Of a stretch of 64,000 nucleotides of DNA, positions 26,094 to 34,090 are shown in pieces (the stretch's first letter is position 1; the number at the start of each line of letters is the position of its first letter). This DNA comes from Pseudomonas sp. 8O (GTDB taxonomy: Bacteria; Pseudomonadota; Gammaproteobacteria; Pseudomonadales; Pseudomonadaceae). A model generated the notes under the pieces. The model had not been told where the DNA came from, did not search any database, and saw nothing but the letters and a program-made list of their open reading frames with translations. A program made the position numbers and the translations under genes. Location: assembly GCF_902506495.1 (NCBI RefSeq), contig NZ_LR733264.1, positions 682,001 to 746,000 on the forward strand. Reading direction: 5' to 3'.

Positions 26094-26132
26094 AAAAAAG
26101 TGTTACCGATCTCTGGTTGGTAACACTTTTTT
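26094..26132. terminator. Bidirectional rho-independent terminator
   Basis: AAAAAAGTGTTACC and GGTAACACTTTTTT form a perfect 14-base-pair stem with A run on one side and T run on the other. It should end pepN transcription and could also work in reverse. Confidence 0.9.
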
Positions 26133-26136
26133 GTTA

Positions 26137-26548
26137 CCCAATGAAATATGCATGCAATTCGTTATGCCTTTGCACACTTAAGTTCGGGCTTCGTCGCTTG
26201 ACAGCGAGGTGATCTTCGTCCCTCTGCTGCGCCGCAAGGCGCGTGGTAAGTGGCATAAAGCGTCGGATCGTAGGACAAAGTGCGCCAGTTTTTCTGACGT
26301 ATTGGTCAGTGGCTGATCAGTCACGAAAAGAAACTGGCCAACAGCTCTTCCAAGCCTGTTTGCGCTGATACACCTGTTTGAATTGGCACCATGGTTGCAG
26401 TACCGAGCTGGATCTGACCGCGTGCGAGCGCGCGCTGGTCGCTGGAACATGTCGCTGCAAATAAAAACAGAAGCCGTCGTCAGTACGGCAATCGCGACCC
26501 GGATACGGGATCGCCCAAAAGAATGATCTGTCCACGGAGTGAGTCTCG
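26137..26548. other. 412-base region upstream of the DUF1302 operon, no gene seen
   Basis: This gap follows the terminator at 26094-26132 and ends at the DUF1302 start. It has lower GC than its surroundings. A weak inverted motif lies around GTCAGTGGCTGATCAG (about 26305). No reading frame with coding character is present on either strand. The promoter and any operator of the envelope operon must be here. Confidence 0.5.
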
Positions 26549-28582
26549 ATGGAAATTAAGTCCCGCAAGCCCGTTCTACGTTTTGCCCCGGCCAAGGCCG
26601 GCTTTGCGTTCGCTGGCGTTCTGCCTTTGCTGGTCGCCGCCCAGGCTCAAGCGGTGGAGTTCAGCTTCGCCGACAACGAAATCACCGGTTCCATCGACAC
26701 CACCGTCTCCTACGGCCAGCTGTGGCGCGTACAGGGTCAGGACAAGACCAACGACGACATCAACACCAACGACGGCAATCGCAACTTCGATACCGGCCTG
26801 GTTTCCGAAGTGTTCAAGATCACCAGTGACCTTGAAGCTTCCTACCAGAACTACGGGGTGTTCATTCGCGGTACTGCGTTCTATGACACCCAGATCATGG
26901 ACAAGCGCAACGATTACTACGACAACAACTCGCCTGGCCAGCCGAGCCAGAGCGCGCCGCGTGATAACAGTTTCACCCGCGAAACCCGCCACAAGGCTGG
27001 CCGTGATGCGCAGATCCTCGACGCCTACGTTTATGGCAACTGGGATGTGGGCAACATGCCGGTTTCCGGTCGTCTGGGTAAGCAGGTATTCAACTGGGGT
27101 GAAGGCCTGTTCTACCGCAACGGTGTAAACACCACCAACCCGGTCGACGCCGCCAAGTTCCGTCTGCCTGGCTCGGAAGTCAAGGAAGTGCTGGTGCCGG
27201 TGGAGGCGTTGAGCTTCAACCTCGGTCTGACTGACAACCTGTCGATGGAGACTTTCTACCAGTTCAACTGGAAAGAGACCGCCATCGACCCGGTGGGGAC
27301 CTACTTCTCCGAGACCGACCTGTTTGCTGATGGTGGTAATACTGCCTATTCGACTCAGCAAGCCCTCATTCCGCTGGGTGGGCTTTATTCCGGTTTAAGC
27401 GCTCTGGGAACAGGTGGCCTGCAAGGCGGTCGTACCGTTGACGGTAATGGCAACATCAAAGTGGCCAGTGTTGGCCCGGATATCAATGCCAAGAACGACG
27501 GTCAGTTTGGCGTCGCGTTCCGCTATATCGCTGAAGAACTGAATTCCACCGAGTTTGGTTTCTACTTCGTCAACTACCACGCCAAAGAGCCGACCATTTA
27601 TGCCGACCTGGGTGCGTACACCGGCCTTGATCTCGGCGCTATTGCTGCTCAGGCACAAGGGGCGCTGACCCCTCAAGTGCAACAGGCGGTGGCAGCTCAG
27701 GCAGGCGTTTCCGTTGCCACCCTGCAAGCTGTGCTGGCTAACCCGGCCCTGAACCCCGCGCTGGCCACTGCTTACTCGAATGCTCTGACCAATGCCGTGA
27801 CGAACGCCACTGGTGGCCTTGCCACCATCGACGTGGCCAACCAGGTCAACGCGCGTCGCGAGTATGTGGAAGACATCCGCATGTACGGCTTCAGCTTCAA
27901 CACCACGGTCGGTAACGCTTCGGTGTTCGGTGAGCTGTCTTACCGTCCGAACCTGCCGGTTGGCATCGCCGCTACCAACGACCTGCTCGGCGATCTGTTG
28001 ACCCAGGCGCCTCAGCTGGCTGGCGGTGGTCGTGTGAACATCGGTGGTCAGCAAGTGCAGCTGGGCGACCAGATTCACAACTACACCCGCGTCGAAGCAT
28101 TCAATACTTCGCTGGGTACGATCTACAACTTTGGTCCGAGCTTTGGTTTCGACTCGTTGTTCGGTGTGGCTGAACTGGCTTCGGAGCACCTGCGTGGCGA
28201 CAGCCTGCAGTACAACTCGCGCAACGGCACTCGCTACTACGCCGGTCGTGGTAACGGTTCCTATATTTCCGGCTACGACCGCGACGACCAGGTCAACAAG
28301 AACGCCTACGGCTACACCCTGGTGCTCTCCGGCACCTGGAACGACGTTTACGCTGGCGTGAACCTGTCGCCGTTCGCCGTGTTCAAGCATGACTTCGAAG
28401 GCAACTCGCACCAGACCGGCAACTTCATCGAAGGGCGCAAGGCGTACACCCTCGGTATGCGCGCCAGCTACCTGAACAGCCTGGAAGCCGAGATCCAGTA
28501 CACCGAGTTCTATGGCGCTGGTCAGAACAACGGTGCGCGTGATCGCGACAACATCGGGCTTAACGTCAAGTACTCCTTCTAA
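26549..28582 (+). CDS. DUF1302 outer-membrane beta-barrel protein
   Basis: This is a 677-residue exported protein with a signal peptide cut near AQAQA/VEF (residue 35). The mature part has alternating beta-strand character and ends in an aromatic residue (NVKYSF), as outer-membrane barrels do. Conserved DUF1302 parts include GRLGKQVFNWGEG and MRASYLNSLEAEIQYTEFYG. Residues about 352-433 are an Ala-rich, helix-prone insert without barrel pattern. It is first in a DUF1302-DUF1329-YCF48-RND set. No role is proved; as the outer-membrane component it could be a channel or receptor for a hydrophobic compound. The ATG has a GGAG-like site (CACGGAG) nearby. Confidence 0.88.
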   Translation: MEIKSRKPVLRFAPAKAGFAFAGVLPLLVAAQAQAVEFSFADNEITGSIDTTVSYGQLWRVQGQDKTNDDINTNDGNRNFDTGLVSEVFKITSDLEASYQNYGVFIRGTAFYDTQIMDKRNDYYDNNSPGQPSQSAPRDNSFTRETRHKAGRDAQILDAYVYGNWDVGNMPVSGRLGKQVFNWGEGLFYRNGVNTTNPVDAAKFRLPGSEVKEVLVPVEALSFNLGLTDNLSMETFYQFNWKETAIDPVGTYFSETDLFADGGNTAYSTQQALIPLGGLYSGLSALGTGGLQGGRTVDGNGNIKVASVGPDINAKNDGQFGVAFRYIAEELNSTEFGFYFVNYHAKEPTIYADLGAYTGLDLGAIAAQAQGALTPQVQQAVAAQAGVSVATLQAVLANPALNPALATAYSNALTNAVTNATGGLATIDVANQVNARREYVEDIRMYGFSFNTTVGNASVFGELSYRPNLPVGIAATNDLLGDLLTQAPQLAGGGRVNIGGQQVQLGDQIHNYTRVEAFNTSLGTIYNFGPSFGFDSLFGVAELASEHLRGDSLQYNSRNGTRYYAGRGNGSYISGYDRDDQVNKNAYGYTLVLSGTWNDVYAGVNLSPFAVFKHDFEGNSHQTGNFIEGRKAYTLGMRASYLNSLEAEIQYTEFYGAGQNNGARDRDNIGLNVKYSF

Positions 28583-28583
28583 C

Positions 28584-28722
28584 GAGGGCGTCTACAAATT
28601 GCTGCGCTCGGCCATGCTGCGTTGGAACCAGCCTCAAAATGCTCATGTACTGCTCGTACACGCCGCTTTTCGACTGGTTTCGCCTTGCCTGGCCTTCGCT
28701 CGCTGCTTTGTAAACACCCTCT
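28584..28722. repeat. MITE-like element with imperfect terminal inverted repeats
   Basis: The left end GAGGGCGTCTACAAATTGC and the right end (reverse complement GAGGGTGTTTACAAAGC) are inverted and bound about 139 bases with no reading frame of note. Internal sequence (CCTCAAAATGCTCATGTAC) matches a dispersed Pseudomonas repeat I recall seeing often. It lies one base behind the DUF1302 stop and before the DUF1329 ribosome site. Confidence 0.7.
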
Positions 28723-28790
28723 GTACCTATAACCAGAAACACGCCGGGCGCCCGCGGGTGCCCGACAATACTCTTCACGGAGAATTACCC

Positions 28791-30161
28791 ATGCTGAACA
28801 AGCACAGGCTGATGGCCGTAGCCGTTGCGCTGGCGTTTTCTGCCGGTTCTGCGCTGGCTGCCGTTTCCCCGCAGGAAGCCGCCAAGCTCGGCGATACCCT
28901 GACTCCCTTCGGCGCCGAGAAGGCTGGCAACGCTGCCGGCACCATTCCGGCCTGGACCGGTGGCATCACCCAGGCACCGGCTGGCTACACTCGCTCGGGC
29001 CAGCACCACGTCAATCCGTTCCCGGAAGACAAACCGCTGTTCACCATCACCGCAGCCAACCTGAGCCAGTACGAGGCCAATCTGACGCCGGGTCAGATCG
29101 CCATGTTCAAGGCTTACCCGGAAACCTATCAGATGCCGGTGTACCAGACCCGCCGCTCCGGCTCCGCGCCGCAGTGGGTCTATGACAACACCGTGAAGAA
29201 CGCCACCAGCGCCAAGCTGGTCGATGGCGGCAACGGCTTCTCCGATGCCTACGGCGGTATCCCGTTCCCGATTCCGCAAAATGGTGTCGAGGCGCTGTGG
29301 AACCACATCGCCCGCTACCGCGGTACCTACATCGTGCGTCGTGCCTCGGAAGTGGCAGTACAGCGCAATGGCGCCTACTCGCTGGTCACTTCGCAGCAGG
29401 AAGCGCTGTTCAAGTACTACCTGCAGAACGGCTCCTTCGCCGACCTGAACAACATCATGTTCTACTACCTGTCCTTCACCACCAGCCCGGCGCGCCTGGC
29501 CGGTGGTGCAGTACTGGTTCACGAGACTCTGGATCAGGTCAAGGAACCTCGTCAGGCCTGGGGCTACAACGCTGGTCAGCGCCGTGTGCGTCGTGCACCG
29601 AACCTGGCCTACGACACCCCGATCGCCGCGGCTGACGGTCTGCGTACCGCCGACGACACCGACATGTTCAACGGTGCCCCGGATCGCTATGACTGGAAAC
29701 TGGTGGGCAAGAAGGAAATCTACATCCCGTACAACAACTACAAGGTCACCAGCCCTGACGTTAAGTACAAGGATCTGCTGCAGGTCGGTCACCTCAACCC
29801 GGCTCTGACTCGTAACGAGCTGCACCGTGTGTGGGTCGTCGAGGGCACGCTGAAGTCCGGCGCCCGCCATATCTACTCCAAGCGTACCCTGTTCCTCGAC
29901 GAGGACAGCTGGCAGGCTGCGGTGGTGGATCAGTACGACGGCCGTGGTGAGCTGTGGCGCGTTTCCATCGCCTACCTGAAGAACTACTACGACCTGCCGA
30001 CCACCTGGTCTGCACTCGATGTGTTCCATGACCTGCAGGCGCGTCGTTACCACGTGCAGAACCTGGACAACGAAGAGAGCAACACCATCGACTTCACCCA
30101 GGCCACTCCCGACGACGGTTATTTCAAACCGGCCGCACTGCGTCGCCGCGGCACGCGATAA
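28791..30161 (+). CDS. DUF1329 periplasmic protein (LolA/LolB-like carrier fold)
   Basis: This is a 456-residue secreted protein with a signal peptide cut near ALA/AVS (residue 23). Conserved DUF1329 parts are LGDTLTPFGAEKAGNAAG, IPAWTGG, NGFSDAYGGIPFPIPQNGVE and RRAPNLAYDTP. The family is thought to share the half-barrel fold of LolA/LolB lipoprotein carriers, so it may hold a hydrophobic ligand in a groove. CGGAGAA lies before the ATG. DUF1302 and DUF1329 genes are very often adjacent. Its cargo is unknown. Confidence 0.88.
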   Translation: MLNKHRLMAVAVALAFSAGSALAAVSPQEAAKLGDTLTPFGAEKAGNAAGTIPAWTGGITQAPAGYTRSGQHHVNPFPEDKPLFTITAANLSQYEANLTPGQIAMFKAYPETYQMPVYQTRRSGSAPQWVYDNTVKNATSAKLVDGGNGFSDAYGGIPFPIPQNGVEALWNHIARYRGTYIVRRASEVAVQRNGAYSLVTSQQEALFKYYLQNGSFADLNNIMFYYLSFTTSPARLAGGAVLVHETLDQVKEPRQAWGYNAGQRRVRRAPNLAYDTPIAAADGLRTADDTDMFNGAPDRYDWKLVGKKEIYIPYNNYKVTSPDVKYKDLLQVGHLNPALTRNELHRVWVVEGTLKSGARHIYSKRTLFLDEDSWQAAVVDQYDGRGELWRVSIAYLKNYYDLPTTWSALDVFHDLQARRYHVQNLDNEESNTIDFTQATPDDGYFKPAALRRRGTR

Positions 30162-30180
30162 TAGTCGTGTAGTCTCATGC

Positions 30181-30210
30181 GAAGGCCGCTACAGTAGTAG
30201 CGGCCTTTTC
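30181..30210 (+). terminator. Terminator or attenuator behind DUF1329
   Basis: GAAGGCCGCTAC and the inverted GTAGCGGCCTTTTC form a GC-rich stem ending in a short T run, 20 bases after the DUF1329 stop. It divides the four-gene set into two transcriptional parts, or lets some transcription through. Confidence 0.75.
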
Positions 30211-30353
30211 GTATCAGCTTGGCGAATAGGCTTCTATCACGCGGGTTTTGCCTTAACAAAACATAACGTCGCGCCAATTGTCAGGGCTTTCCGAAGCTCG
30301 CTAGGATGGGCGTGATCAGTAGTACCGCCTATAACAAGAAAGGGGGAAGGTAT

Positions 30354-31448
30354 ATGAGTGAGCCCGTCATGCGGCGCACCCAGTCCGGTCTGGCGCCCAT
30401 CCTGGCGCGCAAATCGGCGCTCCGTGTCCATTCGCCGCTGGCTAAAGCGCTCTCGCTGTGCAGTGTGCTTTCCATTCTGGCTTTCGCTGCCGCACCCTTG
30501 CAGGCCGAGACCTCGGCTGCGGCTGATGCTGGCTACGCCATCGAGTCTCCCAAGGCCGTGCACAGCCTGTTGCTCGATGTGGCCAATACCGGTGAGCGCC
30601 TGGTTGCCGTTGGCGACCGTGGCCACATTCTCTATTCCAACGACCAGGGGCAGAGCTGGAAGCAGGCCAAGGTGCCGACCCGCCAGATGATGACGTCGCT
30701 GTTCTTCGTCGATGCCCAGCATGGCTGGGTGGTCGGTCACGATGCGCAGATTCTCGCGACCACCGATGGCGGCCTGACCTGGACCAAGCAGTACGAGGAC
30801 CTCGAACTCGAAGCGCCGCTGCTGGATATCTGGTTCAAGGATCTTCAGACCGGTTACGCCGTGGGCGCTTATGGCGCGCTTCTGGAGACCACCGATGGTG
30901 GCCAGAACTGGGAAGACGTCAGCGACCGTCTCGACAACGAAGACGCCTATCACCTCAACGCCATTGCCGCCGTGAAGGACTCCGGTCTGTTCGTCGTCGG
31001 TGAGCTGGGTCTGATGTTCCGCTCCGCAGACTGGGGGCAGACCTGGGAGCGTATCGAGGATCTGCCCTACGAGGGTTCGCTGTTCGGCGTGATCGGTACC
31101 GATCAGCCAGCCACACTGCTGGCCTACGGTCTGCGCGGCCACCTGTTCCGCTCTACCGATTTCGGTGACAGTTGGCAGCAGATCACGCTCAATACCCCGA
31201 ACAATGGCCCGCTGGAGTTCGGTCTGGCCGATGGCGCGCTGCTCAACGATGGCAGCGTCGCGGTCGTCGGGCACGGTGGCACTGTGCTGCGCAGCAAGGA
31301 TCACGGCCAGACCTTCAGCCTGATCAACCGTCCCGACCGCCTCTCTCTGGCCGGGGTAGCTGCACTGGATAACGGCAACCTGATCCTGGTGGGGCAGGGC
31401 GGCGTTCACCTCGCCGCCTCGACTGGCGCCGATCTGGGCCAACAATAA
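30354..31448 (+). CDS. YCF48/BNR-repeat beta-propeller protein
   Basis: This 364-residue protein has a signal segment ending near LQA/ETS (about residue 52). At least six BNR-type repeats with Asp-x-Gly-x-x-Trp/Phe cores follow: SNDQGQSW, TTDGGLTW, TTDGGQNW, SADWGQTW, STDFGDSW and SKDHGQTF. This is the YCF48/HCF136-type propeller, often an assembly factor or scaffold. The ATG at 30354 is chosen for its GGGGGAAGG site; an upstream Met at 30306 is less likely. Eighteen bases separate it from the RND gene, so the two are co-transcribed. Confidence 0.88.
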   Translation: MSEPVMRRTQSGLAPILARKSALRVHSPLAKALSLCSVLSILAFAAAPLQAETSAAADAGYAIESPKAVHSLLLDVANTGERLVAVGDRGHILYSNDQGQSWKQAKVPTRQMMTSLFFVDAQHGWVVGHDAQILATTDGGLTWTKQYEDLELEAPLLDIWFKDLQTGYAVGAYGALLETTDGGQNWEDVSDRLDNEDAYHLNAIAAVKDSGLFVVGELGLMFRSADWGQTWERIEDLPYEGSLFGVIGTDQPATLLAYGLRGHLFRSTDFGDSWQQITLNTPNNGPLEFGLADGALLNDGSVAVVGHGGTVLRSKDHGQTFSLINRPDRLSLAGVAALDNGNLILVGQGGVHLAASTGADLGQQ

Positions 31449-31466
31449 CAAGCCGGGAGCCTTTGC

Positions 31467-33821
31467 ATGACCAAGCATCAACAACAGCCTGCTTCCTTCC
31501 TCGAGCGGCTGATTTTCAACAATCGCCCGGCGGTTATCCTGATCTGCCTGCTGATCAGCATCTTCCTGTTCTATCAGGCTGCTCAGGTACGCCCGCAGAC
31601 CAGCTTCGAGAAGATGATTCCGCTGGGGCACCCCTATATCCAGAAGATGCTCGAACACCGTAACGACCTGGCCAACCTGGGCAATACGGTGCGCATCTCG
31701 GTGGAAGCCACCGACGGTGACATCTTCAGCAAGGAATACATGGAAACGCTGCGGCAGATCCATGACGAGGCGTTCTACATTCCAGGCGTCGACCGTTCCG
31801 GTCTGAAGTCGCTGTGGAGTCCGAGCGTGCGCTGGACTGAAGTGACCGAAGAAGGTTTCGCCGGTGGTGAAGTGATCCCGCAGACCTACGACGGTTCCAC
31901 CGACAGTCTCGAGGATCTGCGCAGCAACATCCTCAAGTCGGGTCAGATCGGGCGCCTGGTGGCGAACAACTTCAAGTCCAGCATCGTCGATATTCCGCTG
32001 CTCGAGTCCTACCCGGACCCGAATGATCAGAGCAAGCTGATCAAGCTGGACTACCAGCAGTTCTCTCACGAGCTGGAAGAGAAGATTCGCGAGAAATACG
32101 AAGCGCAGAATCCCAAGGTCAAGGTGCACATCATCGGCTTCGCCAAGAAGGTCGGTGATCTCATCGATGGTCTGATCGGTGTGGCACTGTTCTTCGCCGT
32201 GGCCATTGGCATTACCTTCGTGCTGCTGCTGTGGTTCACCCACTGCTTCAAGAGCACCATGGCGGTTGTGATCACCACGCTGATCGCGGTGATCTGGCAG
32301 CTTGGTCTGCTGCATACACTGGGCTTTGGTCTCGACCCCTACTCGATGCTGGTGCCTTTCCTGGTGTTTGCCATCGGTATCTCTCACGGCGTGCAGAAGA
32401 TCAACGGGATCGCCATGGCATCGGGTGAGGCGACCGACGCGCTCTCCGCTGCACGTATGGCCTTCCGTCAGCTGTTCATCCCGGGTCTGGTGGCGTTGCT
32501 GTCCGACGCGGTTGGCTTCGTGACCTTGTTGCTGATCGACATCGGCGTGATCCGCGAGTTGGCCATCGGCGCATCGATGGGCGTGGCGGTGATCATCCTC
32601 ACCAACCTGATTCTGCTGCCGGTGGTGATTTCCTATATCGGTATCGGCAATCGTGCGGTGAAGAAGAGTCGCGAGGAGGCTGCCAAGGATCATCCATTCT
32701 GGCGCGCCATTTCCAACTTCGCTCATCCGATGGTGGCACCGATCTCCGTTGTCGTTGCCGTGGTGGCGTTGGCCGGTGGTGTCTGGTACGGCCAGAACCT
32801 GAAGATTGGCGACCTCGACCAGGGCGCACCGGAGTTGCACCCGGATTCGCGCTACAACCTGGACAACGACTTCGTCATCCGTAACTACTCGACCAGTTCC
32901 GACGTACTGGTAGTCATGATCAAGACCGGCCCTGAAGGCTGCTCTACCTATGACAGCCTGGCCGCCATGGACGAGCTGATGTGGAAGATGGAGAACACCG
33001 AGGGTGTGCAGTCGGCGATTTCCATGGTCACCGTGTCCAAGCAGGTGATCAAGGGCATGAACGAGGGCAACCTGAAATGGGAAACCCTGTCGCGCAACCA
33101 GGACGTACTGAACAACTCGATCGCCCGCGCCGACGGCCTGTACAACGCCGACTGCTCGGTGGCACCGGTGCTGGTGTTCCTCGAGGACCACAAGGCCGAG
33201 ACACTGTCGCGCGCCGTGGCTGCTGCCGAAGCGTTCGCCGCGCAGCACACCACTGACGAGCTGCAGGTCGTGCTGGCTGCCGGTAATGCCGGTATCGAGG
33301 CGGCTACCAACGAAGTGATCGCGGCGTCCGAGACCACCATGCTGATCGCGGTGTACGCGGCAGTGAGCATCATGTGCCTGCTGACCTTCCGTTCGCTGGC
33401 TGCGACCCTGTGCGTGATCCTGCCGCTGGTGCTGACGTCGGTGCTGGGTAATGCGCTGATGGCGTTCATGGGCATCGGCGTCAAGGTCGCTACCCTGCCA
33501 GTGATCGCGCTGGGGGTGGGTATCGGTGTCGACTACGGCATCTACATCTACAGCCGCCTGGAGACCTATCTGCGCCAGGGCATGTCGCTGCAGGAAGCCT
33601 ACTACGAGACGCTTAAGTCTACCGGTAAGGCGGTGCTGTTCACCGGCGTCTGCCTGGCGATCGGCGTGGCGACCTGGATCTTCTCGGCGATCAAGTTCCA
33701 GGCCGATATGGGCCTGATGCTGACCTTCATGTTCCTCTGGAACATGATTGGTGCGATCTGGTTGCTGCCGGCCCTGGCTCGCTTCCTGATCAACACCGAG
33801 AAAATGCGCACCAAGGCTTGA
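31467..33821 (+). CDS. RND-superfamily (MMPL/HpnN-like) transporter
   Basis: This is a 784-residue inner-membrane protein with two similar halves, each one membrane span, a large periplasmic loop (about 41-228 and 440-625) and five more spans, twelve in total. The second half has GVGIGVDYGIYIYSR with Asp689 placed like the proton-relay residue of the family; the first half has FAIGISHGVQKIN in that place. It is shorter than drug RND pumps and resembles MMPL/HpnN lipid transporters. No membrane-fusion protein or TolC gene is adjacent. Partners are probably YCF48, DUF1329 and DUF1302 upstream. Confidence 0.88.
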   Translation: MTKHQQQPASFLERLIFNNRPAVILICLLISIFLFYQAAQVRPQTSFEKMIPLGHPYIQKMLEHRNDLANLGNTVRISVEATDGDIFSKEYMETLRQIHDEAFYIPGVDRSGLKSLWSPSVRWTEVTEEGFAGGEVIPQTYDGSTDSLEDLRSNILKSGQIGRLVANNFKSSIVDIPLLESYPDPNDQSKLIKLDYQQFSHELEEKIREKYEAQNPKVKVHIIGFAKKVGDLIDGLIGVALFFAVAIGITFVLLLWFTHCFKSTMAVVITTLIAVIWQLGLLHTLGFGLDPYSMLVPFLVFAIGISHGVQKINGIAMASGEATDALSAARMAFRQLFIPGLVALLSDAVGFVTLLLIDIGVIRELAIGASMGVAVIILTNLILLPVVISYIGIGNRAVKKSREEAAKDHPFWRAISNFAHPMVAPISVVVAVVALAGGVWYGQNLKIGDLDQGAPELHPDSRYNLDNDFVIRNYSTSSDVLVVMIKTGPEGCSTYDSLAAMDELMWKMENTEGVQSAISMVTVSKQVIKGMNEGNLKWETLSRNQDVLNNSIARADGLYNADCSVAPVLVFLEDHKAETLSRAVAAAEAFAAQHTTDELQVVLAAGNAGIEAATNEVIAASETTMLIAVYAAVSIMCLLTFRSLAATLCVILPLVLTSVLGNALMAFMGIGVKVATLPVIALGVGIGVDYGIYIYSRLETYLRQGMSLQEAYYETLKSTGKAVLFTGVCLAIGVATWIFSAIKFQADMGLMLTFMFLWNMIGAIWLLPALARFLINTEKMRTKA

Positions 33822-33839
33822 TGCCTGTCGCGTAGAACG

Positions 33840-33871
33840 AAAACCGCGGCCCTCGGGCCGCGGTTTTTTAT
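33840..33871 (+). terminator. Rho-independent terminator of the RND operon
   Basis: AAAACCGCGGCCC and GGGCCGCGGTTTTTT form a strong stem with a T run, 18 bases behind the RND stop. Confidence 0.93.
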
Positions 33872-33901
33872 GGGCTATCGGAATATTTCCGATGTGCACT
33901 T

Positions 33902-33974
33902 TGTAGGAGCCAGCTTGCTGGCGATCCGGTCATTGCTGCGCATGGGGTGTATCGCCGGCAAGCCGGCTCCTACA
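33902..33974. repeat. GTAGGAGCC inverted REP pair
   Basis: TGTAGGAGCCAGCTTGCTGG and the inverted CCGGCAAGCCGGCTCCTACA flank about 33 bases. This is a classical Pseudomonas REP pair between the convergent RND and batD genes. Confidence 0.85.
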
Positions 33975-34090
33975 GTTCTGTGCATCGGCTGCAATCCGTA
34001 GGCATCTGGCACGTTGGCGTTTTCGCCGTGATCCGAAAGTGCTGGTTTGGGGTTCGCTTCGACGCCCGCGATCGTTTGACCGTAGCAGCG

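Noticed and set aside
30237..33899. Minus-strand open frame of 1220 residues opposite the YCF48 and RND genes
   Set aside because: It is His/Gln/Asp-rich low-complexity sequence, typical of the antisense of GC-rich coding DNA. The plus strand has clear domains, signal peptides and ribosome sites.
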